A DNA stretch of 64,000 bases, from assembly GCA_051954695.1 (NCBI GenBank), contig JBQCHL010000018.1:432014-496013 (forward strand). Reading direction: 5' to 3'. The translations under genes were made by a program, and so were the position numbers. This document shows, piece after piece, positions 8,493 to 17,527 of this stretch (the stretch's first letter is position 1; each line of letters begins with the position of its first letter). The stretch comes from Terrimonas_A sp051954695. Its GTDB lineage: Bacteria > Bacteroidota > Bacteroidia > Chitinophagales > Chitinophagaceae. The notes below the pieces were generated by a model, which was not told where the DNA came from, searched no databases, and saw only the letters and a program-made list of their open reading frames with translations.

Positions 8493-9743
8493 ATGAAAAG
8501 ATTCATTACGACCCTGACCCTGTTTTTGACTGGCATAATCACTTTTGCGCAGGTAAAGAAACCAGCGCCGACAAAGGAAGTGTCACAGTCTTGTATAAGT
8601 GATGAAGATGCTGATAAGCTGCCCGGCAAATATTATGACCACACGCAGCCGAAGTATCCAATGAGCTTGAAAGCATCTTCAACCCAGGAAAAAGCCGTCA
8701 TGCTCAACCAACTTATTGCACTGGAGAAACTGGAAGAGAAAAGCCGTGGCAATTTTGCCATAAACGGTTGTGTTTTAAGGACCAGTTTTAGTTCCCTGGT
8801 AAGCACTTTTTTCGGAAACTATTTTCATACTGCTTACAGCTACCAGTTGGCGGCTTATCAGAACGTATGTCATGTAGTACAGCATATTGTAAAAACTGTG
8901 GGTGAATACCGTACAGTGATCCGGGTAGATGTCAACCCGTCTATTGTGTCCAATGGTTTCTATGGAAGCTCGGGAGATTTTTATGTTACGGATAAAAGCG
9001 TGCGTTATGATATTTATCTAAATACCGGGGATGTACAAAAAAAAGCCGGCTCCGGCATTTCACAGTTTGTTTCAATGCAACAGGTTGCGAATAATCAAAA
9101 GGATTTTGATAAGATCAATAATGGGAACGGCTTTGTGGAAGAGGTAATGCAGGGAAGCAACCCCAAAGTTTATCAGTGGATGAACCGGCATTGGTTCATT
9201 ACTAAACCCGGCATACCCTTGTTTGTGCCTGTAAGCCGTAAAGAATACCTGGAGGCCCTGCTGGAATTTTATGAGATCGAAAAAACAAATTTCCTGCAGG
9301 CTGTTGGCTATAAGATACAGGATGATTCAAAAAGCAGCAGCACGGAAGCTAAGAAGCGACTGACCATTTATCAGGCAGATAAGATTGCTTATCAGAAAAT
9401 ATATGAGAGTAAAAAGGCAAAGCTGAATCAATTGCTTGCTGCCCAGAATGCTGACTGGCTGCAAAAGCAGGCTGTAGTGAAAACAGGCCTGAGGGAAAAC
9501 GATTATAGCAAGCCATCAAATGGTTTGCTCGATTTTGACCGGTTCTATGAAGATAATAAAGATGGCAAGCCTTTGTACCAGTACAATCCCGGATATTTTA
9601 AAGAGAAATCTAATGCTCCGGCTAAACCTGTTTTTTTCAGAATTCAATTCAGGTATGAAATGGGCAGGGGCTTTTCTGAGAGACTCTTTAATAATTTTCT
9701 TAAGAACTATGATATGGATGGTTTAAGAAAAATGCTTGAATAA
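8493..9743 (+). CDS. Secreted protein of unknown function
   Basis: 416 residues from the ATG at 8493; the frame is open 38 codons further up but the signal peptide MKRFITTLTLFLTGIITFAQ begins here. The mature protein is soluble, with a Lys/Glu-rich helical stretch around residues 285-345 and no catalytic motif that I recognise. It is followed after 23 bases by another unknown secreted gene, so the two likely share a transcript, and it is divergent from a TPR histidine kinase. Confidence 0.75.
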   Translation: MKRFITTLTLFLTGIITFAQVKKPAPTKEVSQSCISDEDADKLPGKYYDHTQPKYPMSLKASSTQEKAVMLNQLIALEKLEEKSRGNFAINGCVLRTSFSSLVSTFFGNYFHTAYSYQLAAYQNVCHVVQHIVKTVGEYRTVIRVDVNPSIVSNGFYGSSGDFYVTDKSVRYDIYLNTGDVQKKAGSGISQFVSMQQVANNQKDFDKINNGNGFVEEVMQGSNPKVYQWMNRHWFITKPGIPLFVPVSRKEYLEALLEFYEIEKTNFLQAVGYKIQDDSKSSSTEAKKRLTIYQADKIAYQKIYESKKAKLNQLLAAQNADWLQKQAVVKTGLRENDYSKPSNGLLDFDRFYEDNKDGKPLYQYNPGYFKEKSNAPAKPVFFRIQFRYEMGRGFSERLFNNFLKNYDMDGLRKMLE

Positions 9744-9766
9744 ATAATCAATCAACCGATAAAAAT

Positions 9767-10837
9767 ATGCGTCTTTATAAAAAAACTATTTTAATAAAAC
9801 TCCTGATCATGGCCGCTTTTACGGGATCTGCACAAAAAGAAGTTTACGATGTGATCTCCTACACTCTTCCTGCTGGATGGAAACAGGACCCTAAAGAGAA
9901 CAGCCTGCAGATATATATTACAGATAATAAAACGGGTGAGTATGCCCTGGCACTGATGGTTAATTCAACAGAATCAAGCGAATCGGCCAGTGGGAATTTC
10001 AACAGATTCTGGGCAACAATGGTGAAAGGTACAGTGAATGTTTCTGAAGAACCCACCATGCTGCCTTCTGCGAAGGATCATGAATGGGATGTTACTTCGG
10101 GATGGGCTAATTATACAGACGGCGCAAATAAAGGAATAGTGACACAAAAAACGGCAACGGGGTATGGTAAAGTGGCCACCGTTATTGTAATGACCAATGC
10201 TAAGAAGTATCAAACAGACCTGGATAATTTATTAAATTCTATTGGTTTTACTGCATTGACAACAACACAAGGGCAGAATACTTCCCCGTCTGCCGGAGCC
10301 GGCAATCCTTCCATCGCTGGCCTATGGGTGAGGTATCTCGTTGAAACAAGCGGTACTTTTTCCAATGGCATGCCTATGACCACAGCAGGATATTTCCGGT
10401 ATGAATATAGATTTAATCCAGATGGCACCTACAGATACCTGGAAAAGACTTTCTCGGTGTTTAATAAAAGTATCATTTTTGGATATGAAACAGGGACATG
10501 GTCAGTTAATGGCGATAAGCTGACCATTAAACCTTTGCAGGGAAAATCCGAAGAATGGAGTAAAAGTGCGAGCGGCAGAACGAGCGAATGGGGTTCCCGG
10601 TTGAAGTCGGTGAACCGAAAACTGGAAACCGTCACTTACACTTATAAATTGCATTATTATTCGGGCATGAACGAAACTGACCTTTTATTGCAGTATGCCA
10701 AACCGACGGAACGTGATGGGCGGCAAAGCAATAATGATAATCATGTAAATGAATGGAGCTATAGCCCCCGTGCGCTTGATAAATCACTGATTGATCTGCC
10801 TCCTGGAACGAAAATCAGTTTTGATGCCAGGCGATGA
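9767..10837 (+). CDS. Secreted protein with possible lipocalin-like C-terminal domain
   Basis: 356 residues. The N-terminus (MRLYKKTILIKLLIMAAFTG, then SAQ) is a signal peptide. Residues about 25-160 form one domain ('YTLPAGWKQDPKENSLQIY'); after a Ser/Gly/Ala-rich linker near 175 comes 'SIAGLWVRYLVETSGTFSNG' and 'YRFNPDGTYRYLEKTF ... TGTWSVNGDKLTIKPLQGK', the pattern of lipocalin-like calycin folds in Bacteroidota (G-x-W start, strand repeats). The ligand is unknown. Gap to the upstream secreted gene is 23 bases; likely co-transcribed. Confidence 0.72.
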   Translation: MRLYKKTILIKLLIMAAFTGSAQKEVYDVISYTLPAGWKQDPKENSLQIYITDNKTGEYALALMVNSTESSESASGNFNRFWATMVKGTVNVSEEPTMLPSAKDHEWDVTSGWANYTDGANKGIVTQKTATGYGKVATVIVMTNAKKYQTDLDNLLNSIGFTALTTTQGQNTSPSAGAGNPSIAGLWVRYLVETSGTFSNGMPMTTAGYFRYEYRFNPDGTYRYLEKTFSVFNKSIIFGYETGTWSVNGDKLTIKPLQGKSEEWSKSASGRTSEWGSRLKSVNRKLETVTYTYKLHYYSGMNETDLLLQYAKPTERDGRQSNNDNHVNEWSYSPRALDKSLIDLPPGTKISFDARR

Positions 10838-10898
10838 ATATTTAGAGGGCAATAAATCAATTAAGCTGCCTGACGGTGTTAAGTGATGTGCTGCTGTT

Positions 10899-11360
10899 TT
10901 AAAGACCGGCCATATCAAAACCATTTCCCCCGGAATTTACCAGTATCATCCAACTCCCTTCCTCTATTTCATCATCCAGTTCATGGTAATCCCAGCCGCA
11001 ATACCCAATGAATAGCCTGATCTCCTTTTCTGTGATCGCTTTTTGATTGATTTGCCTGACAGCTTCTTTAAAATCTCCCCCCAGGTGCACTTTATTATTT
11101 ATAGGGGTGCCGCCTTTTATCAGGTCTGGCCGTTGGTGTACAAAGAAAAGGTGTTCCCTGTCTACCGGGCCGCCATCATATAAAGGGAATGGAATGCTGT
11201 CCTTGAATTCCTCCAGCTCATTAAGCCGCCTGGTAAACGGCTTATTGACCACAAATCCTGTCGCTCCCTTTTTGTTATACTCTGCTATAAGGATAACCAC
11301 TTTCTCAAAGAAACTGTCATCTAAAAGAGAGGTGCTGCGTATAAATGAACCGGCATTCAT
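10899..11360 (-). CDS. YqgE/AlgH family protein
   Basis: 153 residues from the ATG at 11360 (an upstream TTG would add three). Family hallmarks: 'STSLLDDSFFEKVVILIAEY', 'GATGFVVNKPF', 'YDGGPVDREHLFFVHQRP', 'VHLGGDFKEA', 'RLFIGYCGWDYHELDDEIEE'. YqgE/AlgH proteins are small cytosolic alpha/beta proteins of unclear biochemical role. The proteobacterial members are usually about 185 residues, so this one is somewhat short at the C-terminus. It lies 21 bases downstream of a GNAT gene and is probably translated from its mRNA. Confidence 0.9.
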   Translation of the reverse strand: MNAGSFIRSTSLLDDSFFEKVVILIAEYNKKGATGFVVNKPFTRRLNELEEFKDSIPFPLYDGGPVDREHLFFVHQRPDLIKGGTPINNKVHLGGDFKEAVRQINQKAITEKEIRLFIGYCGWDYHELDDEIEEGSWMILVNSGGNGFDMAGL

Positions 11361-11381
11361 GAAAATCAAGGTTAGTGGGGG

Positions 11382-11912
11382 CTACAGCATTTTCTTCATC
11401 AGAAAATCTACCTGTTCATCTTCCCCCAGTTTGAAAATATGTTTTCCGAATTCTTCAAATCCGTTCTTTTGATAAAAGCGGATCGCCCTGGGATTCTTTT
11501 CCCAAACTCCCAGCCATAAATAGCTTGCCCTGGCATTGGTAGCAACTTCCAGCGCTTTTTCATACAGAAGCTGGCCTATTTTCTTTCCGTGAAAATCTTT
11601 TGAAACATAAATGCGCTCTATCTCAACAGCGTTATGGTCTTTCAATTCTGTTTGCGCTTTCCCGGAATTCAGCTTCAGGTAGCCGATTGTTTTGCCACTG
11701 GAAAAAACTAAATAGAATTGGGAGTCAGGATCAGTGAGTTCACTGCCCAACCTGGAAGCGCCAAAATCTTCTTCCAGGTATTTTTTCATATTCTCTTCTG
11801 TATTGTAAACAGAATAAGTTTCAAAAAAGGTTTGTCTTGCAATAGCCTGAAGTTGTTGCAGGTCTGCAGGTCCGGCTTTCTTTATTTCAATTTCATCAGT
11901 CACGCTCGTCAT
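11382..11912 (-). CDS. GNAT family N-acetyltransferase (PaiA/polyamine-type)
   Basis: 176 residues. Begins with 'IKKAGPADLQQLQAIARQTF'; acetyl-CoA binding segment 'EIERIYVSKDFHGKKIGQLL'; C-terminal 'WLGVWEKNPRAIRFYQKNGF', typical of PaiA-like and diamine/spermidine acetyltransferases. Family knowledge suggests acetylation of a small amine or a protein; the substrate cannot be read from sequence. Operon with yqgE-like gene downstream. Confidence 0.85.
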   Translation of the reverse strand: MTSVTDEIEIKKAGPADLQQLQAIARQTFFETYSVYNTEENMKKYLEEDFGASRLGSELTDPDSQFYLVFSSGKTIGYLKLNSGKAQTELKDHNAVEIERIYVSKDFHGKKIGQLLYEKALEVATNARASYLWLGVWEKNPRAIRFYQKNGFEEFGKHIFKLGEDEQVDFLMKKML

Positions 11913-11955
11913 TCTTATCGGTTCTGTTTATGTAGTGATTTAGTAAATGATTGTT

Positions 11956-12504
11956 TCAGCCTTTATTACCGGGCTGTGCTAACCAGGTAGCCTTGGGGAT
12001 TTCGTATATAAAATTGAGTTTTGGCGGTTCTCCATGGTATGCGACATCCTTTTCCATTATCTTGACGGCACCCAGCCGGCCAACAGCTATTTGCGAGCGG
12101 AAATTGGTAGCTCCTACATGCAGGTACACTTTATCTACATACTGGAAGATATAGTTCAGCATTAATTTTTTGATTGAGGGATTAAAGCCAGTTCCCCAAT
12201 ATTTTGTTGCATAAAAAGTATAGCCTATCAGTATGCTGTTATCTTTTTCATCATAATCATAGAAACGGGTGCTGCCTGCTGTTTCCCCGGTAGCTTTATC
12301 TATGATCCTGAATGCTCCCTTGCTTTGGATGCCTCCATCGAAATAGACACGGAATACTTCTTCTTTCCAGCGGTCTTTATTAGGATGGTGTGCCCATACG
12401 TTTTTATCGGATGCGACAGCATATACTGTATCAAAATCGGCTTCGGTTAACGGGACCAGAATAGCTTTTTCATTTTCCAAAACCGGCTGGATAGAAAAAT
12501 TCAT
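11956..12504 (-). CDS. GNAT family N-acetyltransferase (RimJ/RimL-like)
   Basis: 182 residues. N-terminal 'LENEKAILVPLTEADFDTVY', central 'GYTFYATKYWGTGFNPSIKK' as the acetyl-CoA loop in degenerate form, and 'VGATNFRSQIAVGRLGAVK', all typical of the RimJ/RimL-like GNAT group. Members acetylate protein N-termini or small molecules. It is 43 bases upstream of the second GNAT gene, with a good -7 promoter match ahead of it. Confidence 0.85.
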   Translation of the reverse strand: MNFSIQPVLENEKAILVPLTEADFDTVYAVASDKNVWAHHPNKDRWKEEVFRVYFDGGIQSKGAFRIIDKATGETAGSTRFYDYDEKDNSILIGYTFYATKYWGTGFNPSIKKLMLNYIFQYVDKVYLHVGATNFRSQIAVGRLGAVKIMEKDVAYHGEPPKLNFIYEIPKATWLAQPGNKG

Positions 12505-12526
12505 GTTTAATGGTATTGATATACTG

Positions 12527-12534
12527 CAAATCTA
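12527..12534 (-). promoter_or_regulatory. Possible -7 element (TAGATTTG, minus strand)
   Basis: Exact TAnnTTTG match on the minus strand, 22 bases before the ATG at 12504. No clear TTTG was seen at the expected -33 distance. Probable start point for the GNAT-GNAT-yqgE transcript. Confidence 0.35.
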
Positions 12535-12589
12535 CTTAATGAAATGGATAATTTTTGTAACCGGGATTGTTAAGAAAGCCGTTGCAAGG

Positions 12590-14389
12590 TTATGATTCTA
12601 TTTTTTCATTCGGCAGTAAAGGCGTGGTTTGAGGAATGAATTCATGACCATCCTTCCCATAATCGTATGGCCAGCGGTGCACTTCAGGAATTTCTCCTGT
12701 CCAGTTGCCATGGCCAGGCATGATCGGGGTTGTCCATTCGAGCGTGTTTGATTTCCAGGGGTTCATAGTAGTCAGCTTTCTTCCTTTATAAATGGAGTAA
12801 AAGAAGTTGAATACAAAGGAGAGATTGACGGCAAATACAATAATGGAAACAATGGTGATCATCCGGTTGGTAGAAGAAAACTGATTGAATGATTGCCAGA
12901 TACTGAAATCGAGATAGCGGCGGGGCACGCCTGCCAGCCCCATATAATGCATGGGCCAGAAAATAAGATAGGCTCCTGTAAATGATACCCAGAAATGGAT
13001 ATAGGCCAGCGTATGATTCATGTATCTTCCAAACATTTTAGGGAACCAGTGATAAATGCCGGCAAACATGCCAAATACAGCAGCTACCCCCATTACCAGG
13101 TGGAAATGGGCGATCACGAAATACGTATCATGTACATGCATGTCGATAGTGGAGTTTCCCAGGAATATGCCGGTAAGACCTCCTGATATGAACATGCTCA
13201 CAAAACCTATTGAAAACAGCATAGCAGGCGTGAAGCGGATGTTTCCCCGCCACAAAGTTGTCAGCCAGTTAAACACCTTGATGGCAGAAGGAATAGCGAT
13301 CAGCAGTGTTAAGAGTACGAAAACAGAACCGAGGAAAGGATTCATACCGCTTACAAACATGTGGTGAGCCCAAACAAGAAAGCTTAATATAGCAATGGCA
13401 AAAAGAGAACCGACCATAGCCATATAGCCAAAGATGGGTTTGCGGGCATTTGTACTGATCACTTCCGAAGCAATGCCCATCGCAGGAAGGATCACAATGT
13501 ATACTTCTGGGTGCCCGAGAAACCAGAACAAATGCTGGTATAATATCGCGGAACCTCCTTCATTCATCAGCATTTGGCCGTTCACATACACATTGCTCAA
13601 ATAAAAACTGGTGCCTGCATGGCGATCAAACATCAGCAGTACCATCGAAGCCAGCAATACAGGAAATGACAACACGCCCAGCATGGCAGTAAAGAATAAT
13701 GCCCATATTGTAAGTGGCAGCCGCACCATCGACATGCCTTTGGTGCGCAGGTTGAGTATGGTAGCGATATAATTGATCCCTCCCAATAAGGAGGAAACAA
13801 TAAATAAGGCTAGGCTGGTGATCCATAAATCCATCCCCGTTTTTGAACCGTTATTGATGGTGCCGAGAGCGCTTAGGGGCGGATAAGCTGTCCACCCTCC
13901 GCTACTGGGGCCTGTAGTTACGAATAGAGATACCAGCATTACAACACTTGCTGCAAAGAAGAACCAGTACGATAACATATTCAAGAGGGGTGAAGCCATA
14001 TCTCTTGCACCTACCTGCAGAGGGATCAGGAGATTGGCAAAAGTGCCGCTGAGTCCTGCTGTCAACACAAAAAAGATCATGATAGTGCCGTGCATGGTCA
14101 GTAGGCCATAATAAGCTTCGCCTGCCAGGCTTCCATTTTGTACCCAATCTCCAAAGACGGTGCTCAGAACAGGATAAGTGCTTCCAGGGTATGCGAGCTG
14201 CAGCCTGAACAAAACAGAGAACAGTCCACCAATAATGGCCCATAACATGCCGGTAATGAGAAACTGCTTTGATATGACTTTATGGTCCTGGCTGAAAATA
14301 TACCGGGTAATAAAGTTTTGATGGTGGTGATGCTGTTGGCTTGTGGTGGTAAGGGATGAATGGGGATCTTGTTGTTGTATTGTAGACAT
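12590..14389 (-). CDS. ctaD: Cytochrome c oxidase subunit I (haem-copper oxidase)
   Basis: 599 residues from the ATG at 14389; the frame is open 45 codons further but those resemble nothing. Twelve or more membrane helices. Seen: low-spin haem ligand H100 in 'TMHGTIMIFF', CuB ligand plus cross-linked Tyr in 'GHPEVYIVILPAMG', the CuB His pair in 'LVWAHHMFVSGMNP', the haem a3/a pair in 'DTYFVIAHFHLVMG', K-channel Lys in 'IPSAIKVFNWL', and the D-channel-region Asp in 'GARDMASP'. It reduces O2 to water and pumps protons. A histidine run (H20-H23) lies in the N-terminal tail. Genes for subunits II and III are absent on both sides, unlike the usual cluster. Confidence 0.93.
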   Translation of the reverse strand: MSTIQQQDPHSSLTTTSQQHHHHQNFITRYIFSQDHKVISKQFLITGMLWAIIGGLFSVLFRLQLAYPGSTYPVLSTVFGDWVQNGSLAGEAYYGLLTMHGTIMIFFVLTAGLSGTFANLLIPLQVGARDMASPLLNMLSYWFFFAASVVMLVSLFVTTGPSSGGWTAYPPLSALGTINNGSKTGMDLWITSLALFIVSSLLGGINYIATILNLRTKGMSMVRLPLTIWALFFTAMLGVLSFPVLLASMVLLMFDRHAGTSFYLSNVYVNGQMLMNEGGSAILYQHLFWFLGHPEVYIVILPAMGIASEVISTNARKPIFGYMAMVGSLFAIAILSFLVWAHHMFVSGMNPFLGSVFVLLTLLIAIPSAIKVFNWLTTLWRGNIRFTPAMLFSIGFVSMFISGGLTGIFLGNSTIDMHVHDTYFVIAHFHLVMGVAAVFGMFAGIYHWFPKMFGRYMNHTLAYIHFWVSFTGAYLIFWPMHYMGLAGVPRRYLDFSIWQSFNQFSSTNRMITIVSIIVFAVNLSFVFNFFYSIYKGRKLTTMNPWKSNTLEWTTPIMPGHGNWTGEIPEVHRWPYDYGKDGHEFIPQTTPLLPNEKIES

Positions 14390-14835
14390 TGCCGGGAGAT
14401 TAAGGGTAGTTAAAGGATCGCATAAACAGTTCCATACTGCATATTCAGCGTTATTGCCCTTGATGGAGATGTAGTATGTTCCATTGTTTCCCGTTTTTTG
14501 GAAATGCAGCATGTTTTTACACATTGTTCAAGGAAAGCAAGGAAACAGCGGTTAACAAAAGACATTTACTCAGGCATTTGCAAATGCTCATAGTTTTTTG
14601 GTATAAAACACTAGGATTTCCCGTTTATATTTTTAATTTTACACCTCCTTCCTTCTATCCTCAGCAAAAACTTTAAGGTGCAGTAAGAGTAAAGCGGTCA
14701 AATCCTGCTATCCTCACAAAGACTTCAGCCTGTTCCATTTGTGAACACGGACTTTTTATTCTCCATTCTATTCGTGAAGGATCCTTCAGCCAATGCTGAT
14801 GTTGTATTGTTCAAGCCACTATTTAAACGTACAAT
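14390..14835. other. 446-base gap between divergent genes
   Basis: No convincing coding frame, RNA gene or strong palindrome. The part next to 14389 is open in the ctaD frame without similarity to the family. It must hold the promoters for ctaD and for the gene at 14836, but no exact TAnnTTTG match was found. Confidence 0.6.
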
Positions 14836-16518
14836 ATGAAAAGAGCCTTCCGGTATCTGCTCTTATCGGTTATTTTATTAATATCCGTCCAGGACTTTTT
14901 TGCGCAGGACGCATACCGGACCAATTTCTCCACGAACGCAGCCCAATGGACCAATACAGAGATCTGGCAGCGTTTTGACCCCATAAAAAAAGCATGGGTA
15001 GCTGCAGATCATTATCCTGCTTATCAGGATGGGACTATTACGATCCAGGCTGGAGATAGTGTTGTGATGTATGGTTCCGATACTGCCCGGATGATCATTG
15101 ATGAAGTGATAATTGAAGCAGGAGGGGCACTGACGTTCATGAGCAAAGGGGATATTATACTGAATGATGGAAAAGGAGACGCTATTATTGTAAACGGACG
15201 GATGCATATAGGAACTGGTGGCGCTTTGCGTGGTAATGGCAGGGTACAGATTAATGCAGAAGGGGCTTTTACTATAAAGAATGGCGGCCTGCTGGCAGCA
15301 GCCGTTAATAATAAAGGAACAATGTATTGGGGATCAACAGGAGAGACCGGCATCCTGTTTTCCGGCTGTCATATCGTGAATGATGCTACCTGCGTCTGGG
15401 TGAATGGAAATATAATAATGGACAGTTCTGCAACATTTATCAATAATGGATTGATGCGGATAATGGCTACGACCGGCAACCTGGTCTGTGCCGGTAATAA
15501 AAGATTACCCGCAAAGATCACCAACAAAGGAACTATCATTAACACGGGGAAGGATCATACTGTGGACTTCCAGGTTAAAGTGGATAATAACGGCACTATT
15601 GGCGGTGTTGGGACCTTTCTTTTTAGCGGAGGCGCAAATAGTGGTGGGGTTATTTCTCCCGGGGCATCTCCGGGGCATTTAACTGTTGGCCCAGGCAAAC
15701 TCCGGTCTTCTACCATAAATATCGAGATCGCTACTACGGGTGCTGTAGCCGGAGTAAACTACGATCAGTTGACTGTTAATTCCCTGGAAGATCTGGCCGG
15801 AGCAACTATTAATATTACTGACCAGGCTGCTGATTCAATAAATACAGAATACACGATCATTAATACGATGCCGGGTAATACAGTTAAATCTTATCCTGAA
15901 GTAGTAGTGAATGCTCCCAGCAATCTTGCCATATCTTTTAAGGGAAACCGGTTGGTGCTGACAAAGATTGCAGCTGATCCTCTTCCTGTGAGCTGGGGTG
16001 GATTTAAGGTTGTTGCCCATGAAAATAAAGCTGTTTTGAATTGGAACACTTTACTCGACCAGCATACGTCTTATTTTTTAATTGAGTATTCTACCAACGC
16101 GATCACTTACGCTCCGGTAGCGAGAATAGATGCCAGGCATGGAGAATCTGGCGAAGCCCAATACAATTATACCTTTTCCGGCATTGATGTTTTTAAAACA
16201 AATTATTTCCGTATTAAAAAAGTAAACAAGGATGGTAGAAGCCGTTCTTCGGCTCCGCGCAATATAATGTTTGACAAGGGTAGGGTTGTTGGATTTCAAT
16301 CTGATTACAACCCCGAGAATGATGAGCTTAATCTGAATATTCAAACGGAGCATCTGAGGACTTATCTGACCGACACTGCAGGCAATCTCCTTTATGAGTT
16401 CTCATTGCAGCCGGGGCAGTATACCGTTTATATGGATGCTTTACCTGCAGGTGTTTACCGGATGAATGTTTCTGTGAAAGGTGTGATGGTGGAAGCAAAA
16501 CAGATGGTGAAGCATTAG
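14836..16518 (+). CDS. Large secreted beta-helix-like protein, possible T9SS cargo
   Basis: 560 residues with signal peptide MKRAFRYLLLSVILLISVQD (cleavage near FFAQ). Residues about 60-330 are short repeating beta units rich in 'GxxxxNxG' turns ('IINTGKDHTVDFQVKVDNNG', 'GGVGTFLFSGGANSGGVISP'), suggesting a right-handed beta-helix or autotransporter-like stalk. Then 'PLPVSWGGFKVV' and 'AVLNWNT', a fibronectin-like linker frequent in Bacteroidota surface proteins. The last 60 residues ('YLTDTAGNLLYEF', 'YTVYMDALPAGVYRMNV') resemble a type IX secretion sorting domain, although the usual terminal motif is not textbook. Adhesin or structural role inferred only. Confidence 0.72.
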   Translation: MKRAFRYLLLSVILLISVQDFFAQDAYRTNFSTNAAQWTNTEIWQRFDPIKKAWVAADHYPAYQDGTITIQAGDSVVMYGSDTARMIIDEVIIEAGGALTFMSKGDIILNDGKGDAIIVNGRMHIGTGGALRGNGRVQINAEGAFTIKNGGLLAAAVNNKGTMYWGSTGETGILFSGCHIVNDATCVWVNGNIIMDSSATFINNGLMRIMATTGNLVCAGNKRLPAKITNKGTIINTGKDHTVDFQVKVDNNGTIGGVGTFLFSGGANSGGVISPGASPGHLTVGPGKLRSSTINIEIATTGAVAGVNYDQLTVNSLEDLAGATINITDQAADSINTEYTIINTMPGNTVKSYPEVVVNAPSNLAISFKGNRLVLTKIAADPLPVSWGGFKVVAHENKAVLNWNTLLDQHTSYFLIEYSTNAITYAPVARIDARHGESGEAQYNYTFSGIDVFKTNYFRIKKVNKDGRSRSSAPRNIMFDKGRVVGFQSDYNPENDELNLNIQTEHLRTYLTDTAGNLLYEFSLQPGQYTVYMDALPAGVYRMNVSVKGVMVEAKQMVKH

Positions 16519-16524
16519 ATCCTG

Positions 16525-17400
16525 TTATAGGATCACTTCTTCTTCATAATTCTTTCTGTAAGCGAGAGGGTTCATTTTGTATTGCTTGAGGAACTGCCTG
16601 TTGAAATTGGATAAATTATTGAAGCCGGAATCAAAACATATCTCTGCCACACTCATCTTGTTTTCCAGGAGCAGTTTGCTGGCATGATTCAACCTGATCT
16701 CTGTAAGAAAAGTATTGAAGGTTTTCCTGGTGCGTTGGCTGAAATACCTGGAGAACGAATTATCGGCCATATTTACAATTTTTGCAACCTCGTTTACCCT
16801 GATATCCCTTGTATAATTATTCAAAACGAAATCGAATATTTTACTCATCCTGCCGCTTTCTTTCTGATTATGCCCCTGCATAAAACTTTGCGAGATATAT
16901 CTGAATGACCTGGAAGAAGCGATAGTATAAAGCGTGTCTGTTAGTTTCATCCAACGTTGTAAACCTTCCAGTTCGAGTATTTCATGCATCTTTTCACTTA
17001 CCTGTTTATTCAATTTGCCGGTGATCTCGATACCACGCATGGAACGGGCAAACAGGTCGCGCAATTTCCTGGCTTCCGGCAGGGACAAAAAATCATTGCC
17101 TAAGGAAGCTTCGGTGAAGTGAATGACAATGGACCTTGCTCTCAGTTTGGAATTGCGGTTAAAATACTTATCATCGTTTCGGTAAGTATGAGGAAGGTTG
17201 GGGCCAATGAATGCAAGGTTGCCGGGAGCGAAATTGCTGATATTATCTCCGATGAACCGTTTGCCTGTGCTTTCCGTTACCAGCACCAATTCATATTCTG
17301 GATGAAAATGCCAGGGATTGGGATAGTATTTGTAATCAAAATTCTTGACTACAAAGGATTCGTCTTTTGAAAGTGGAAGGTGTTCAAGCAAGGGCTGCAT
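16525..17400 (-). CDS. AraC family transcriptional regulator
   Basis: 291 residues. N-terminal cupin-type sensor ('YYPNPWHFHPEYELVLVTES', 'NLAFIGPNLPHTY'), C-terminal double helix-turn-helix ('DIRVNEVAKIVNMADNSFSR' and 'MSVAEICFDSGFNNLSNFNR' followed by 'FLKQYKMNPLAYRK'). Cupin AraC regulators usually sense a sugar. It is divergent from the PhyH/GH144/Gfo-Idh unit 127 bases away and is the obvious candidate regulator for it. Its stop codon overlaps a short GATCCT/AGGATC inverted repeat shared with the convergent gene (16518-16534). Confidence 0.92.
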   Translation of the reverse strand: MQPLLEHLPLSKDESFVVKNFDYKYYPNPWHFHPEYELVLVTESTGKRFIGDNISNFAPGNLAFIGPNLPHTYRNDDKYFNRNSKLRARSIVIHFTEASLGNDFLSLPEARKLRDLFARSMRGIEITGKLNKQVSEKMHEILELEGLQRWMKLTDTLYTIASSRSFRYISQSFMQGHNQKESGRMSKIFDFVLNNYTRDIRVNEVAKIVNMADNSFSRYFSQRTRKTFNTFLTEIRLNHASKLLLENKMSVAEICFDSGFNNLSNFNRQFLKQYKMNPLAYRKNYEEEVIL

Positions 17401-17501
17401 ATACCAGATTATAACACAATTTAAAGTATTGTCCTCAAAAAATTGTTAGAATAGTATCATTTTTACACATTTCGAGCGTAGCTCAGCTATTGTATAGCCT
17501 G

Positions 17502-17509
17502 TAGCTTTG
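17502..17509 (+). promoter_or_regulatory. Possible -7 element (TAGCTTTG)
   Basis: Exact TAnnTTTG match 18 bases before the ATG at 17528. No clear -33 TTTG at the usual spacing, which would fit a regulator-dependent promoter for the PhyH/GH144 unit. Confidence 0.35.
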
Positions 17510-17527
17510 GTTCATAAACGATTGTTT

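Noticed and set aside
14390..14524. 45-codon N-terminal extension of ctaD
   Set aside because: The extension has no similarity to oxidases, while the ATG at 14389 gives the usual His-rich tail.
16518..16534. GATCCT-GTTAT-AGGATC hairpin as terminator
   Set aside because: Only six pairs, no T-run, and it contains the AraC stop; too weak to call.
17474..17515. tRNA-like start (GAGCGTAGCTCAGC...)
   Set aside because: Only a D-arm-like stretch is present; no anticodon or T-arm (GGTTCAA context) follows in the right spacing, and the PhyH gene starts at 17528.
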